A stretch of 64,000 nucleotides of DNA from Sipunculus nudus (GCA_026874595.1 CM049317.1:21774882-21838881); one strand, 5' to 3'. Shown: positions 35,151-48,261, counted from the stretch's first letter. The notes: generated by a model not told the origin, from the letters alone. Numbers and translations: made by a program.

Positions 35151-37090
35151 AATTATCAAAGTCTATGGTCCATATCTATGAAGGTTTAATTTATTAAATG
35201 AATAAAAGGTTAGATATCATATTACCATAAATAAAAAAGTATTTCGAAAATTCTCTTTGGTTTTCAATCGGTTCCTTGTGTGTTTTTTCTACTAGACACC
35301 TTAAAAACGAGTTGACTTAATTTGACAATGTCAAAATTAAAAAGAATAAATGAAATAACATATTTATAGTCAGTAAACGACCCCTTTTCTTTTTTTAAGG
35401 TAAATTTTTCCAGTGTGCCCAAAATATTTGCATTCTCCTTAAGCCTCAACGTCATACACACAGATAAAATTTACGTGATTTTAAACAACTGCGAAATGAG
35501 TGTAGCCTACCTTATAATTAACCCTCGAGAGGGCTTTCGGGTATCTCAAGCGATCCGGCACCCTGTTACCCCCTCTCGATTCGCTCTCGACTTGTAGGTC
35601 GACACAGTTCTAATATTCAGCGTCATCAACATCCTAATAACCAATCTCTATTCTCTTAGATCTTTGCATTTCTAGCCAAGTCTACACTTAGGCTTTTACT
35701 GCACCCCCGTTCGTAGTATGTAACACACTGTATAACCCATACATGTGCTTGTTTAGCCTGGGAAAGTGTGTGATGGGACAATACAAAATAAGCGATCAAA
35801 TTTATATTTATAATTAACTGAAAGCGTGAACAAAGGTATTTATCACATGTAGTTGCATATCGGTTGGTCGGATTAACAGGACTGAAATAAAAGAAAAAGC
35901 CAGTAGACAAGGATCTGCTCTGATTCTTTTAATATAGATGTATTTATATATTAAAACGTTCACCCTTAAGGGACTGCAATATAAACAACCTAACATCAAA
36001 ACTAGAATTAAACAGGTCTTACAAAGGTTATATCAACACATGTAATCGTTAATAGGAAATACATGACAAAGAACGGATGAAGATCTGCATGTAATTTTAT
36101 ATAAACCTGTATATTTATTTGATAGGAAAAAAACCTGATTCAACACCGAGAATCAACTTGGTCGAGGGACGTTCAGCTCGAAAACTATTCAAATTTATAA
36201 CATATCAACTGAGACAAGTGTGATATATCTGTGCACAGATAAGTTTGATATTGAAATGGCAATGTTGAATATAATTGTATAAAGTGGTACTGATTTATGT
36301 AATTCTCTTACAAATACTGATGAAAGACTAAATAGAAACTGTGCTCTGGGCCACATGTACTTAATTATCAACTAAAACCTAAAGTTATAATGTGCATGTG
36401 TTTAATTCAAAGTATGTTACCAGATGCAGAAATAACATGGCAGTCTCACGCTACTCAAGGATATTTGATGAGGGGGTAGCTGTAATGGCAAACAAATTTA
36501 AATCCTTTGTCTTCCCATGCGGAACCCAAAAGTACAATCATTGCAGATCAGAAAATTTTTTTTTCTATATGGGGAGGATGCAATTAATGTGTGAGGTTTT
36601 GAGGTTTTGAACGGTAAGGGCGAATACATGGGCAGACCATAAGCAAAAAAATAGTAAGACATTTTAATTGTTCCATGGATTTCGCCACTTTTATATCCCG
36701 GAAAAGGGTTAGTAAGACTATTGATAAGTACCTTATTTGTTATCTGATTCTTTGGTAATGGCTAACCAGAAATCTGATATCATTGAACCCGTTGGAATCT
36801 TTTGTGCTTTAATTACAATTTCTAAATTTACAAAATTGGTCCCAGCCTTTTTTAAAATATTTTATTTCTCATCACTGTCAAACCGTGCCTCCTTTAAAGA
36901 CGATACCTTTTTTTCTGTAGGCTTTTTTTCTGAATACATACTCTGTGGGCCTTACTTACATGAAATCTCCTTCAATGAATTCGGCTTGATGGTAATTTGG
37001 ACACTCATTAATAAAACACATATACGTGAAGCATTTCGATAAGAGAACTACTAAATCTGTACCCTAGACCATGAATATGTTAATCCTATA

Positions 37091-37147
<57 letters not shown>

Positions 37148-38399
37148 CGTCGAACAGCGTTTTTATGCTAGCAATTCAATTTTTAGCTACTATTTAGCCA
37201 GAGTGTAATAACAGATGTCCCTAACAAAACTTTGAGTAGTGCATAAAATCTACCAGCTTCCAAGTAAAAGGCTACCTGAATTTGATACTATAATTCACCA
37301 TGTTCGAAAAAAGTATATACTAATGTTTACCCTTTTGTCTTACTCAACATGTTTTTGTACGAGACCTACTTTCTGTCGTGACATATACTGTTAAAATGTA
37401 ACACGTCTTCAAACTCAGATGTATCAACTATGTCGCTGATATGTACCAATTGTGTCAGGCATATAAGATAAGATTATTTGTTCCATACCTATCTGTCAGT
37501 TGTGCCATGTGTATTTACCGACTCATTTTACAATTGCCTGTAATATTCAGGTTGATTAAATTACGTAGGTACTGTGTAGGCACTCCGTCAAAACTAGTGT
37601 CCTGTATCGTCACATATCTCCTCCAGAGGGAGCAAGGCAGATTTACAGCCAATGCATGTAATCTCTAATACATTATGTATTATGAAGCACCTTGCATGAT
37701 TCTACGACAGGTAGTTTGCTAACCTTGATGAGTGTTATTGGCTAGATGATCTAACTCCTTGTGTTATTGGAATGTCTATGTATGTTTTGGAGCCTTTGCA
37801 AAGCAAAAGGGACATGGCGACATAAGGCTCTTTAAATATCCTTATGTTTGGCTTCAAATGAGAATAAGCGATGTTTAGCACTTCATAAGCATTCTGTAAC
37901 CGTAATGCAAGTCCCGTACGCCACATATTGCGACACATGCTGTCAAACGAAAATAAGTTGAATTCACGAACACGTTTGTACTTTGACCACTTTTCACGCT
38001 AAAATGATTATCATTATTATAACACGAACAAGTTATGGCCTGAAAATAATATTAATTGATAATATAGCGGCCCTCTTTGTGTGAAAGGATTTTAGAATTT
38101 AATCAACAAATATATACACGACTCCGATAGACCTTTAAAAAAATCCCCGCTTTTTTAAATTGCATTTCTAGTTCAACACCACAAAACAATTTACCAAATA
38201 TAGGCGAATTAAATTATTTCCTGTCCCTTCACACTTTGGAAAACCCAAGGTATATCAGTGTTGATGTGTGCCAACACAAATGATAAGTTCATGGGGAATG
38301 CAAATTATGGTATACATATGTATTTCCCTAAAGAGCTCGCGGCAGCTCTAAAGTCATCGTTCATTTGAAAAAAACGGCGATTATTTATAGAACTGGGAA
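35151..38399. other. Spacer DNA, no gene recognised
   Basis: Mostly AT-rich with an (AT)n at 37097-37146. Two GC-richer patches stand out. One at 35520-35600 has CTCGAGAGGG and CCCTCTCG facing each other. The other, 37440-38400, contains short frames without recognisable domains. One breakpoint of the local inversion must lie in this interval. Confidence 0.4.
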
Positions 38400-39070
38400 T
38401 TCCGTTTAAACGTAATCAGAACGTCATGTACAAAGAATGCACTTGCGTAATCAGCTAGTAGCTTTTGCTTGCATGACGCGACTACAAGAATTAAATCTTA
38501 TTTGTTCTGTGTCAAAACGTTTCCGCAGTTATCTATTAATAGTGTGTGAGAAACACGAGTACTCCTGTTGCTCTCTGAGTGACAAGCGATTGGGTCATTT
38601 TCTATCCAAACGCACAGGTGCATGTACGTTATTGCGGGTTATTCTGGCTGTGATGTCAATACATGCGCTCCATTGTAATTTCAATTTCGTCTTTCATAGC
38701 TAGTATTCACCTGAAGTACATCACAGTATTTGATCGCCACTGATCAAAATAACCACCGAGACGTTGAATTCATCGAGTGGTCTGCACTGCTACTGTTCGC
38801 ACATTCAATTGGAGCAGCCGAATTTCCAGTCATTGTGAGGACAAAAATGTCCTGAAGCAGGTTGGTCGCTTAAGGTTTTGCAGCTCGTTACTCTGAATTT
38901 GTCACTCCTTATCCTTACCCAAATTCATAGCATTTCAAATACTGGAACAGATGACATCATATGACAGGTTTGTGTCACAACGCTTCATTTCTTGTTGGTG
39001 CCATTTTGTTTTTGATCAATAAAATACGGACTTGTGAAACCTCCTTTTCTTTCTCAGAGTGTAACCTGTA
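38400..39070 (-). repeat. Cassette block A, copy 4, inverted
   Basis: Read on the minus strand it aligns with block A2/A3: CCTGTCATATGATGTCATCT, AAAACCTTAAGCGACC, CTGCTCCAATTGAATGTG, AACGTCTCGGT, CACACACTATTAATAGATAACT. Its inverted orientation agrees with the + strand TLR at 44012 and places it at the expected 5' side of that gene. Confidence 0.65.
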
Positions 39071-39456
39071 AGGAAATTCATCGATGATTGAATTGTGTAA
39101 AGGTTTTTATTTATTCCATCATTTCAAACTTTTGTCTCGTTTGATCGAAGTCTATAACTTTAAATGCATGCTGCATTAAATGTTCAGGGGAAAAATAAAA
39201 AAAAAGATATTTTGTTTCTTTAGAATATATGCAATTTTGAAATTATTTCTTAAACCTTTTCTACATTCACCGCTTATGCACAGTAATAATGCAGTTGTCA
39301 AGTCTGCGACAAGGCCACTTTGAAAAGTACACGCATATTCAATGATAAACACGTAACGATACATTTATGATTAACCCTTACAATGCGATCCAATGACAAA
39401 TATTATACATATGTATTAAATATATGTATGATATATGTATGTGTGTGTATTTATTA
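39071..39456. other. Non-coding DNA
   Basis: AT-rich with short ATGTATG runs (39405-39445). Nothing recognised. Confidence 0.4.
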
Positions 39457-40450
39457 GCTCAGCTGACTGAGGGCCATCAGACCTATATAGGGATCTTAAT
39501 TTGTCCGCGGTCCGTCTGTCCGTTGGCAAGGCACAAATCATAACCACTTAACTTAAAGGGTCCATAAAAATCTCCCAGGACACCTAAAATTAAGTCACAA
39601 TGACAATTTTTTCTTTCCGTGAAGCCTAGTGGTGCCACCTGTATTTTTTCGATTGTTCACGCTTTGTTTCCTTAAACTATAGACTGTCAAATTACAGCAA
39701 GGTGTCAGTTTTTCAGTTGTGGTTTCATCTAGTGTCCTGAAAGCTCATATGCTTACTGATCATGACTAGTTTGCTCAGCTGAGTGAAAGTCATCTGAGCT
39801 TTAGCAATCACTCTTTGTCCGTCGTGCATCTCTTTGCCCCTCTGTCCGTCCGTCTATCTGTTAACTGGGTACAACTCTTAACAGCTCAACCTAGTAACTT
39901 TAAACTGAAAACCCTTGGAGGTCCATAAAAATGTCCTTGGAAACCTGAAATAAGATTACTGTGACCTATATTCTTAGTGCTATGGGACTCGAAGAACCCC
40001 TGAGAATAAATTAAGTTTGATTCAAAAGCTCCAGTATCTGAATAACTAATGCATTGGTTGCCATGATTATTTCAAAACATATTTATCATGGAGTGTTCCA
40101 TCATTTCCTGATGACTGGTGGCGCCATGTGTCTTTTTCTAATTTGTACGCATTTAGCACTACTTTTGAGGCCTTCGTACGCTGACAGGGCACAAACCATA
40201 ATCGTTAGACCTAGAAACTTTGTCCCTAAAGGTCTGTCATAAGCAAATCTCGGAAACCTTAAATAAGGTTATAGGAACTTGTATTGTACGAGCTATAGAA
40301 AAAAATCCCATGCACTAAACATCATTAAAGTCAGACAAGTCAAATATCTTAACTGTTGCCTCTAGAAATATCTTTCTTTATATAAAGGGAGGTCATTTTA
40401 TTGGCCATCGTAATTAAAAGGTCACTATTATGTGAGGTGTGTAAAACTAC
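39457..40450. repeat. Three ~350-bp tandem units with CCGTC heads
   Basis: Units begin near 39457 (GCTCAGCTGACTGAGGGCC, then GTCCGTCTGTCCGTTGG), 39775 (GCTCAGCTGAGTGAAAG, then GTCCGTCCGTC) and about 40170. Each continues with GGGCACAAA-CATAA-like, GGTCCATAAAAATGTCC and GGAAACCTGAAATAAG phrases. Related to 1231-2290. Confidence 0.6.
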
Positions 40451-41468
40451 ATGATTTAAATGCCCTATAAGACAGATTGACACAAGTCATAGCTGTTGAA
40501 TGTAGAAACTTCTAACTTACCATCTGATGAGCCCCTGGTAAAATCTTCTTGCTGTTACCTATTTTCTATGAACTACGGACAAAATAAAATTCTATTATCC
40601 TGGAAGTCACTTTATTGATTGTTCAAGGTTTCTTAACAAATATGTTTTTACCAGATCATAACATCCATAATTAATACATGCATCACCTGTATAAATATTA
40701 AATACAGCTGAGCGTCATGACCCAGAGGCACTTGTCTACAATCAAGTGCCACGATCAAGTCATGCTAGAATGAGCATATTATAAATTAGGGTGTGAATCT
40801 GCCAATAGCAACATATTTGGGAAATGCAGCCGATATGATTAATATTACAGTGACTGTCATGGGTAACTTGTAACCCCTTTAGGTAAAACAGTTGTATTTA
40901 TTTAATTATGCATGGAGTTAATAGCATAGGGAAAGTATTCTTGTTTTATTGTATTTCCTGATACGAAAGATGGAGAGATTATTTTCAGTCCAGACACGTC
41001 TGTACCTGCTGCCTTATGTGCCATTTATATGCATATGGAGTCACGCCTGAATTAGCCTTTCGTAAAGTTTTTATTGGCGTATAAATAAGATACATGGCTG
41101 AGGAAAAACATTAAAGGCGTGCAGTTGTCAGAGAACACTAGTTTCTACACTTGATTGACCGGTTGGATGACGGTAAGCGTATTTTTAAAAGCAGTTATCT
41201 GCTAATTATAATGTCATGGAGTCATGGCAGTTAAACCGGGAGCGGGAAACAATTCAGAGTGTTGAACTAGGTGCTACTTCTGTGAAGCACAGTCGTGTGT
41301 TCTTATTTGTCTGGGTTTGAGAAGAATTTGAGTTCGGACACTAACCCTTATGTTGAAGGAAAATAACAGGTTTTATGATATCCTGGATTGTTAATCCAAG
41401 CGGGACAAATAAAAAAAGAACCAAATGCATTGATTCATAGGACGTAGTCCTAGAAGGCCATATTTTTA

Positions 41469-41505
<37 letters not shown>

Positions 41506-41988
41506 CCACAAAGAAACAAATGTAACACTTATACGTGTCCATAGGTAGAAGTATAGCGTATTCTAACAATTACGCCCTGACGGTAAATCAGCGGCGTTAA
41601 CATATTTACATGGTTATCTGATCTTATTATGGTCAGTGAATATAAACATGTACACACATAGACAAGTAGCTTCCTACAGCTTGACATCAATAACTACATG
41701 TACAATTACTATACACAAGTATTTGTTTTACAGGTATCAGTCAATTAACTTTTAGCCGTCAACTATGTGCCGAATTAGAAAGATTTATTATGATTGTGAG
41801 CCCATTTAGGTAACAACCTCTTGCACCGAACATATGAACATAAGTCTCTTACCAAAAGCTAGACCAAAGGCAGCTGGTTAGGGAAAAGGGATAACAGGAC
41901 ATGTCACGTATTATACCTATATCATATAAATCAAGGCTACATTTTAAATTGCTTATTATGATACTTTGTATAATGGTTGGCTATTGTA
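40451..41988. other. Spacer DNA, no gene
   Basis: It includes an (AT)n at 41475-41502. Near 40700-40760 a short stretch (ACCCAGAGGCACTTGTCTAC) is anonymous. No recognisable coding. Confidence 0.4.
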
Positions 41989-42508
41989 GTCTGTTCCACG
42001 GTAAGGTGCCAATAAAATTTGGCATTTATTCTCTCAAACTCAAATATTATAATACAGTCTGACCTTAAAGTTGATGATGGACCCAAGGTCTATAATGAGA
42101 TGTTAAAGTTCATAATAGAAACAACTTTTTTTATTTTGTAACCTTCTGGTTCTTATTAATCTTGTGGCCAAGTGACATGGCTTCTGTCATGGGATGAAGA
42201 CAATAATATTTTTTTCAGAATATTATGTCCAATTATTAACCATTCAGAAACTTTTAAATTTAGAATTCTGAGCCTATGACCAGTGACTTTGACCTTCGAG
42301 AATGGGGTTGAGCTGTTGTAAAAATAGACTTTTTTTTAAGATATTCATTTTTTGTATTGCTTTAATATTTTGCTAGGTATGATTTTAATTAAGTATATAT
42401 AATTAGGCCGATATCCAATTCCTTCATGGCATCACACCTTATGGAATTAATCTGCCAATTTATGAAAATATTGCCAAATTTCAATGGGCACCCTACCGTG
42501 GAACAGTC
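41989..42508. mobile_element. MITE with ~36-bp terminal inverted repeats, TA target site
   Basis: The left end GTCTGTTCCACGGTAAGGTG and right end (reverse complement GACTGTTCCACGGTAGGGTG) pair on into GCCAATAAAATTTGGCA against GCCCATTGAAATTTGGCA. TA borders each side. The interior (about 450 bp) is AT-rich and non-coding. TA target duplication suggests a Tc1/mariner-type origin. Confidence 0.65.
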
Positions 42509-42733
42509 TATAGATTTATTATACAAATCTTACTTTCGTACGATTGGTCTTACTCTTATGGTGATTACAATTACTTGTACTTAGGTGGTTATATATTTTG
42601 AATTTTACTGTTAACTTGGTTTGTGGTAGTAAAGATCCAGCGAATGACACTTCTGAAGTGCGTGTCATTTTTGAACTTACATGTTAATTGCACTCAAACA
42701 TATTGTTCTGTGAATCAAATAAGTGATTGGCTG

Positions 42734-43943
42734 CAATTGAGAGCGCCCTAATCGTATGTGGTTACAAGTACCTCGAGGCAAGGTATAAACTTGGTCCAGG
42801 AAGTTAAGGTTGATTATTAACACTGTCCGGTGGGTGTTAAGATTGGTATGGTATTTATGGCTGCAGTGTAAAGATTTCCAGCTGCCCCCTTTTCAGTTCC
42901 CCCTCAGGTAATCAGGTGTTCGTTTTATATATTCCAGGGTTATCCTAAACCTGATTTCAACCTTTCAGATGAATCAACTTCGCTGATCTGGTTTATATAA
43001 TTACCTTTAGTGGTAACGATGAAATACTTTATTGTGAATGAAAAATTGAAATCCGGTCTCAATATCTAATGGCAGATACAAGTAGGTCTCATTACCTTAA
43101 ATCAGGCAAAAGTAAAGAATATTTTAGTAAACATTTGAATGAAATGTTTAGGAAAACATTTGAATGAAACGCATGACATTTCCATACAAACATAGGGTAT
43201 TAAAAGATTAAGTCGAAGAAGGAAGAAGATACAAATGAATACTCATCAGAAAAAAATCTACTCACTATTACCTATTATCTAAGGACTATGGGCAAAAAAA
43301 AAACATGATTTTGAGCACTCTGGAAGTCATTCTACCCATTGTTCAATAATACTTGATAAATAATTTTACCAGAACATAAGGTCAATTATTAATACATGTT
43401 TACCTGTATACATGTCAATTTCAGCTAAGCGCCATGACCCGTGGGTCACTTAAAAATCTGTTAAAATGAACGTATCCTATGTGTTACCATGGGGCTTAAG
43501 AAAAGCAGTTTAGGTCAAATTCAATATTTGATGTTTACATGATTTTAAGTCGGTGGTTCCCTTTTTTATCAGTTAGATTAAATTAATTTGTCACAGGTTT
43601 ACAGAGGACAATTGTGCTGATCCCATATATGGTTTTAAGTCGGTGATAACTTCCGTGAAGTTATCAATGGAGCTTTGTTTGTCATATGTTTAGACCAGAC
43701 TGTGTTGGTCCCACTTGTATGATTTTAATTCAGTGTTGGCTTATATCTGGTTATAAAGGGGGTGTTACTTATAAAATGTTTAGATTCTTTTGTATTATTT
43801 TGTTTATTGATACCTCACTGAAAAATAGAGGTATCCTTTGTTCAAGTCATCTCTGCTCTCACTGATCTGCATCGTTTTCACGATCATATTTGTATTTTCA
43901 CAATTATTCTATTTTTACACCCATGCTTTTTTTCCTTTTCCAG
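42734..43943. other. 5' flank of TLR pseudogene 3 with conserved acceptor
   Basis: A strong 3' splice site lies at 43925-43943 (CTTTTTTTCCTTTTCCAG, then ATCCAGGAAAAC), 68 nt before the ATG, matching the acceptors of the other copies. The 43500-43800 region has the recurring phrases TTTTAAGTCGGTG and GTTTAGA seen before every copy. Confidence 0.55.
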
Positions 43944-44011
43944 ATCCAGGAAAACAGAAAAAGTGGGTGAAAACACAGTTATCACGGAAAGCTTGGCTGA
44001 TAAAGTAAGAT

Positions 44012-46155
44012 ATGACCCTGAAAAGAAAGTTATCTGCCACGCTTCTTTTAACCATCATATTTACAGTGATGTGTTCCGGACAATCTGCAGATCTCGAATG
44101 TATCGCACACTGCACATGTATTTCAGGGTCCCACAGCTTGAAAATTAATTGCTCACAGCAGCCGAACGAGACGGAGCTAGACGCTTTCTTGACCAACCTA
44201 TCAAGCACAGTTAGAGATTTAGACATATCCAAAAACAGTTTAACACTATTGCCACAATCACTTTGTATCCTTGACATTGAAAAACTGGATTTGTCACACA
44301 ATCGTCTGACAAAACTGGATTCAGATAGAACATGCTTGAGCAGGATGTCATATTTCATAGCCAATGATAATTTAATAAGTTACGTTAAACCGTCATTTTT
44401 CAGAGATATGAGAGAACTTCACTCAGTTAACCTGAAGGGGAATTCACTTCAACGTTTGGATGCACATACCTTTACATGGCATTCCTTGTTTAACCTTCGG
44501 GATGTGGGTTTAAGTTATAATAAACTTCAAGTGATTGACTGTTGGCCACTGAAGATGAAATATTTCATGAGTCACAGAGGTAAAGAATCAATGACACGGG
44601 TTAATGTTAGTTTTAACCAACTCGAGAATATTGTGAATACCGTGAAATTTTCCCCAAAGCAAGTGCATTGAGGACAGTTTGCTCGTATAGACGGGAGATA
44701 TAACAAACTCCACTCCATTAAACAGCTGCTGATAGATGACTTTAAAATAAAGAGCCCTTTCGATCCTTTTGGAATGTGGGACGTAACATTTTTACTTTTT
44801 GACAATGAAATATACTGTGACTGTGACATGTATGAGGTCATGCATCTTTTAAAATTCTTCATTCCATACATTAAAAACACCTCAGCGGAGGAGCTGATTT
44901 ATTTAACGTGCTATAAACCAGATCGTCTAAAGTCCAAGATGGTGTACAAGTTACCAGAGGTGGACTTTCAATGCAGTCTAGAGAACTGTACAACTATTGG
45001 ACAATGCCAATGTTTTAAGACCCCTGCTAATCATACCTTAAGAGTTAGATGTGTTGAGCAAAGCTTTCACTCTTTGCCGCTTATTGAAACAACTGCAGCT
45101 GCAAATATAACCAATTATGAACTATATATCATTAATGGAACCGTGGATTCTCTTGATCTGAAACCGTTGCCAATATGATAACTAATATTGATGTGTCATA
45201 TAACAACATCAGCAGCTTACCATCATATTTCTACAGATACCTTACCAAAACAAAACATGTTCTATTGAGAAATAATTATATACACGCCCTCCCAAGGTCT
45301 GTCAAAGATTGGAATCTTCGTGAAATCAGAGAACTAGCCCTAAGCGGTAATCCATTTACTTGTGACTGTACATCTCTCTGGCTAAAGAAGTGGATGCAGA
45401 AACATAAAGAAAAAATAAGGGATATAACTGCAGTTACCTGTGCTTATCCAGAGTGGAATAAGGGTTAATTGATTTTAGACGTAGCCGACTCAGATTTTGT
45501 GTGTAACAAAGTAGACGTTGGACTGGTAGTTAGTTTGTGCTTGGGAAGCCTGGTTTTCATGTTTTGTGTGGTTTCTACAATGATATATTTCCGGGATTAC
45601 ATCGCACTTTTACTTTTTAGTCGCTTTGGCTGGCGCTTTAACTATGACTACTCTGACGAAGAAAGGACATATGATGTTTTTGTGTCTTACAGCCGTCACG
45701 ATGAACAATGGGTGGAACAGATTTTGTCTGATACACTGGAACAGCATAAGCCACCATTCAGGGTATGCCTTCATTATAAAGACTTCGAAATAGGAGCACC
45801 TATCGCTGAAAACATCAGTCGGGCTGTGCAGGAAAGCCATTGTACTATTCTGGCAGTATCTCCACACTTTGTTCAAAGTGAATGATGTCGCTATGAGTTC
45901 CGCTTGGCACATAATGACGCAATCACTCGAAATTCAACCAAGGTGATAATTGTGCTACTTGAACCAGTGGAGCACCTTGAACTTGACCGCACTTTAAAGA
46001 TGTACCTTGAGACCAACACATACTTAGTAAAAGATGATCCCAGGTTCTGGAACAGATTACTGATAGCACTCCCAAGACCCTCCGGAAGAGTGCGTGAATA
46101 TCCAGGAGTTGACAATCAAGAGGGTACCCATGATACAGTACCTATAATTAACTGA
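44012..46155 (+). pseudogene. TLR pseudogene 3 (three stops, one frameshift)
   Basis: Full-length homologue in the right arm. Signal peptide, LRRNT and LRRs are open for 219 codons until a TGA at 44669 that replaces an arginine codon. The same frame continues through the first LRRCT to about 45170, where a one-base loss (CCGTTTGAC to CCGTTGCC) shifts it. The next frame runs through the second LRRCT to a TAA at 45466 (lysine codon of KGKLI), the membrane helix and TIR. A TGA at 45883 replaces the tryptophan of SEWCRY. The last 90 codons end in PIIN like the intact gene. Apart from these lesions the TIR keeps FDV-type box 1 (YDVFVSYS), KDFEIG and FW. Its ectodomain is closest to pseudogene 2, as expected of inverted-repeat partners. 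Confidence 0.9.
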
Positions 46156-47700
46156 TGAAATAAAGAGGGTATCCTAACTATTGATGGTGCAGTTATATTC
46201 CCACTAAGGTATGATAAGAAGTTTCCCTGGCATAAATTTGAAATGAGATTTAAATCTCCTAAATATGTTAATCACGTGGGAGTTTAGTGCCATTTTTGTG
46301 CTTATTTAAGTGATACAAATGACCAGTTCTAATTACACTTCTGACACAAACTGGCCTGCTTGCTACCTACTTTCAAAATTCCTGAAAAGTCATACAGATG
46401 CATTTTTAATATGAGATTCTAACGAGTTTATCTGAGTTTAGCTGATGTCTATTTTCATTTCCATGACGTTTTCTCCCACTAGACTGGCCAGCACTTTCCA
46501 TTATAACGTCGTGCCTCATGAATTATATTAGGGTAATTCTATAGCGTATATGATACTCTCGTGACTGATGCGGATATTAATTTCTTTTAATTCAACACTA
46601 AATAACGTAGATGCATTATTGAGGGGACCGTTGACACTTGTTTCTACCAATAGAAATTCTTAGATACTGTGCACATATCTACATGACTTGCTTTGTTGAA
46701 CTGTAGAATAAATTGGGTGGGTCAACGTGCTTGTTTTTGTAGTATACAAAGTTGAAGATGAATACTTGTGGTGGGTTCTCATATAATATTTTATATCAGG
46801 GTGAAACAAAAGTTATACATTTTAGAAAAGTAACCAATCGGTCTACATTAATATTCTACATAAACATATAGAATATAATATTAATATATTAAAAAACAAA
46901 CAAAATTTATGTCAATATTTAAATTTTAAATATAATAAAATAAAGTGAAAATTACTAGTTTACTAAAAAGCTTATAGGGTGCGCTCATAGGAGACCCTGT
47001 TCTCACGTAAATGGTTGCTAGCGGCAACAATATGTAATCTTCATTTAAAATGCCTAGATCAAGAGAAAGAAAACATATGAACACTCGAGAGTATTGATAA
47101 ATACTAATTATCTCCTTAGTTACACCAGGAGTGTCACTTACAACCACATGGTGACATTTATGCTATGTTTTGTCATCTATCAGCAACTTACAAACAAACC
47201 ATCGATACGATTGCCTTTGGGGATGGCATGTTTCTGTACTTGGGGCAGTTCTAATGATATGTTGTTTGAAAATACCGAAGTGAGAACATGTGATTGTTTC
47301 ATAAAATTATTAAGTAAAAATGAGTTCCTGCGAATTCTTACAATTATTATTAATCCTTTTATATTTTCTAAATATTCACAAACGACAAAATATATAAAAT
47401 CATGACACTATTGTCCCAACAGAACTTTTTAATTTGCATTGCCGTCCATAGGGGGCGCAAGTAGTATATCAAGTTCTCCCTTAAATCGACACATGAATCG
47501 GGCCGACCTTGGAATCTTGAAAAAGACAAATATTCATGGAAACCATATTACGGTAATTTGAATTAATTGAGAACCCGACGAAATTGTATACAGCGAGAAG
47601 CAAGCAATTATATCTTTTCACATAGCTTACATTTTTCTAAAAACTTCCTTGAGGATAAATAATTAAATTCCATGAACGCGCTTTTTCTTATACAGTGTAC
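46156..47700. repeat. TLR 3'-flank block, right arm
   Basis: The inverted partner of 28111-29663. AATAAA at 46159-46164 lies directly after the stop codon. Short frames here are chance. Confidence 0.6.
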
Positions 47701-47920
47701 TTAGATCGGTACACAAAGCATGAAAAGTCACTGCCTACTATGATTACCATCTTCCGTCATATAAATCAAAAAGATTGCCCTGATGTATATACGATTCATT
47801 AGCTGTTCATTTCCGAATAGGCTGCTAAAATTAAAGTCTCGGCTCTTTTCGCAAAATATGTAGACCAAAAAGAATATCCTCAAACACATGGGGTTGGATC
47901 AGAAATAATCTCCCTCTCTC

Positions 47921-47928
<8 letters not shown>

Positions 47929-47981
<53 letters not shown>

Positions 47982-48211
47982 GTGTATATAAGAACCTAGA
48001 GAAGTATAGTACCAGTTCTGCATAGCTAATCAGTGAACAATCATACTGTATCAAGTATTATTGTTGTTATACATCGTTAATCACACATAAAAATACAGCC
48101 ACTTTTTTATAAAAAAATACACTAGCCACCCGATTAAGGAACTCTAAGTTACGAAAGTAATGCACAAAATAATATGTGATATACGTTATATGATATTATG
48201 TATATATATTA

Positions 48212-48261
<50 letters not shown>
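47929..48261. repeat. (AT)n microsatellites and intervening flank
   Basis: A CTCTCTCTCTGT lead-in is followed by (AT)n to 47976; a second (AT)n runs about 48213-48261. The sequence between pairs with 27630-27836. Confidence 0.8.

Noticed and set aside
38437-38703. 88-codon frame as a gene
   Set aside because: It lies inside the inverted block A, and the equivalent frame is not kept in the other three copies.
43963-44148. Upstream alternative start for pseudogene 3
   Set aside because: This frame differs from the receptor frame and crosses it; the receptor's own ATG at 44012 with its signal peptide is clearly homologous.
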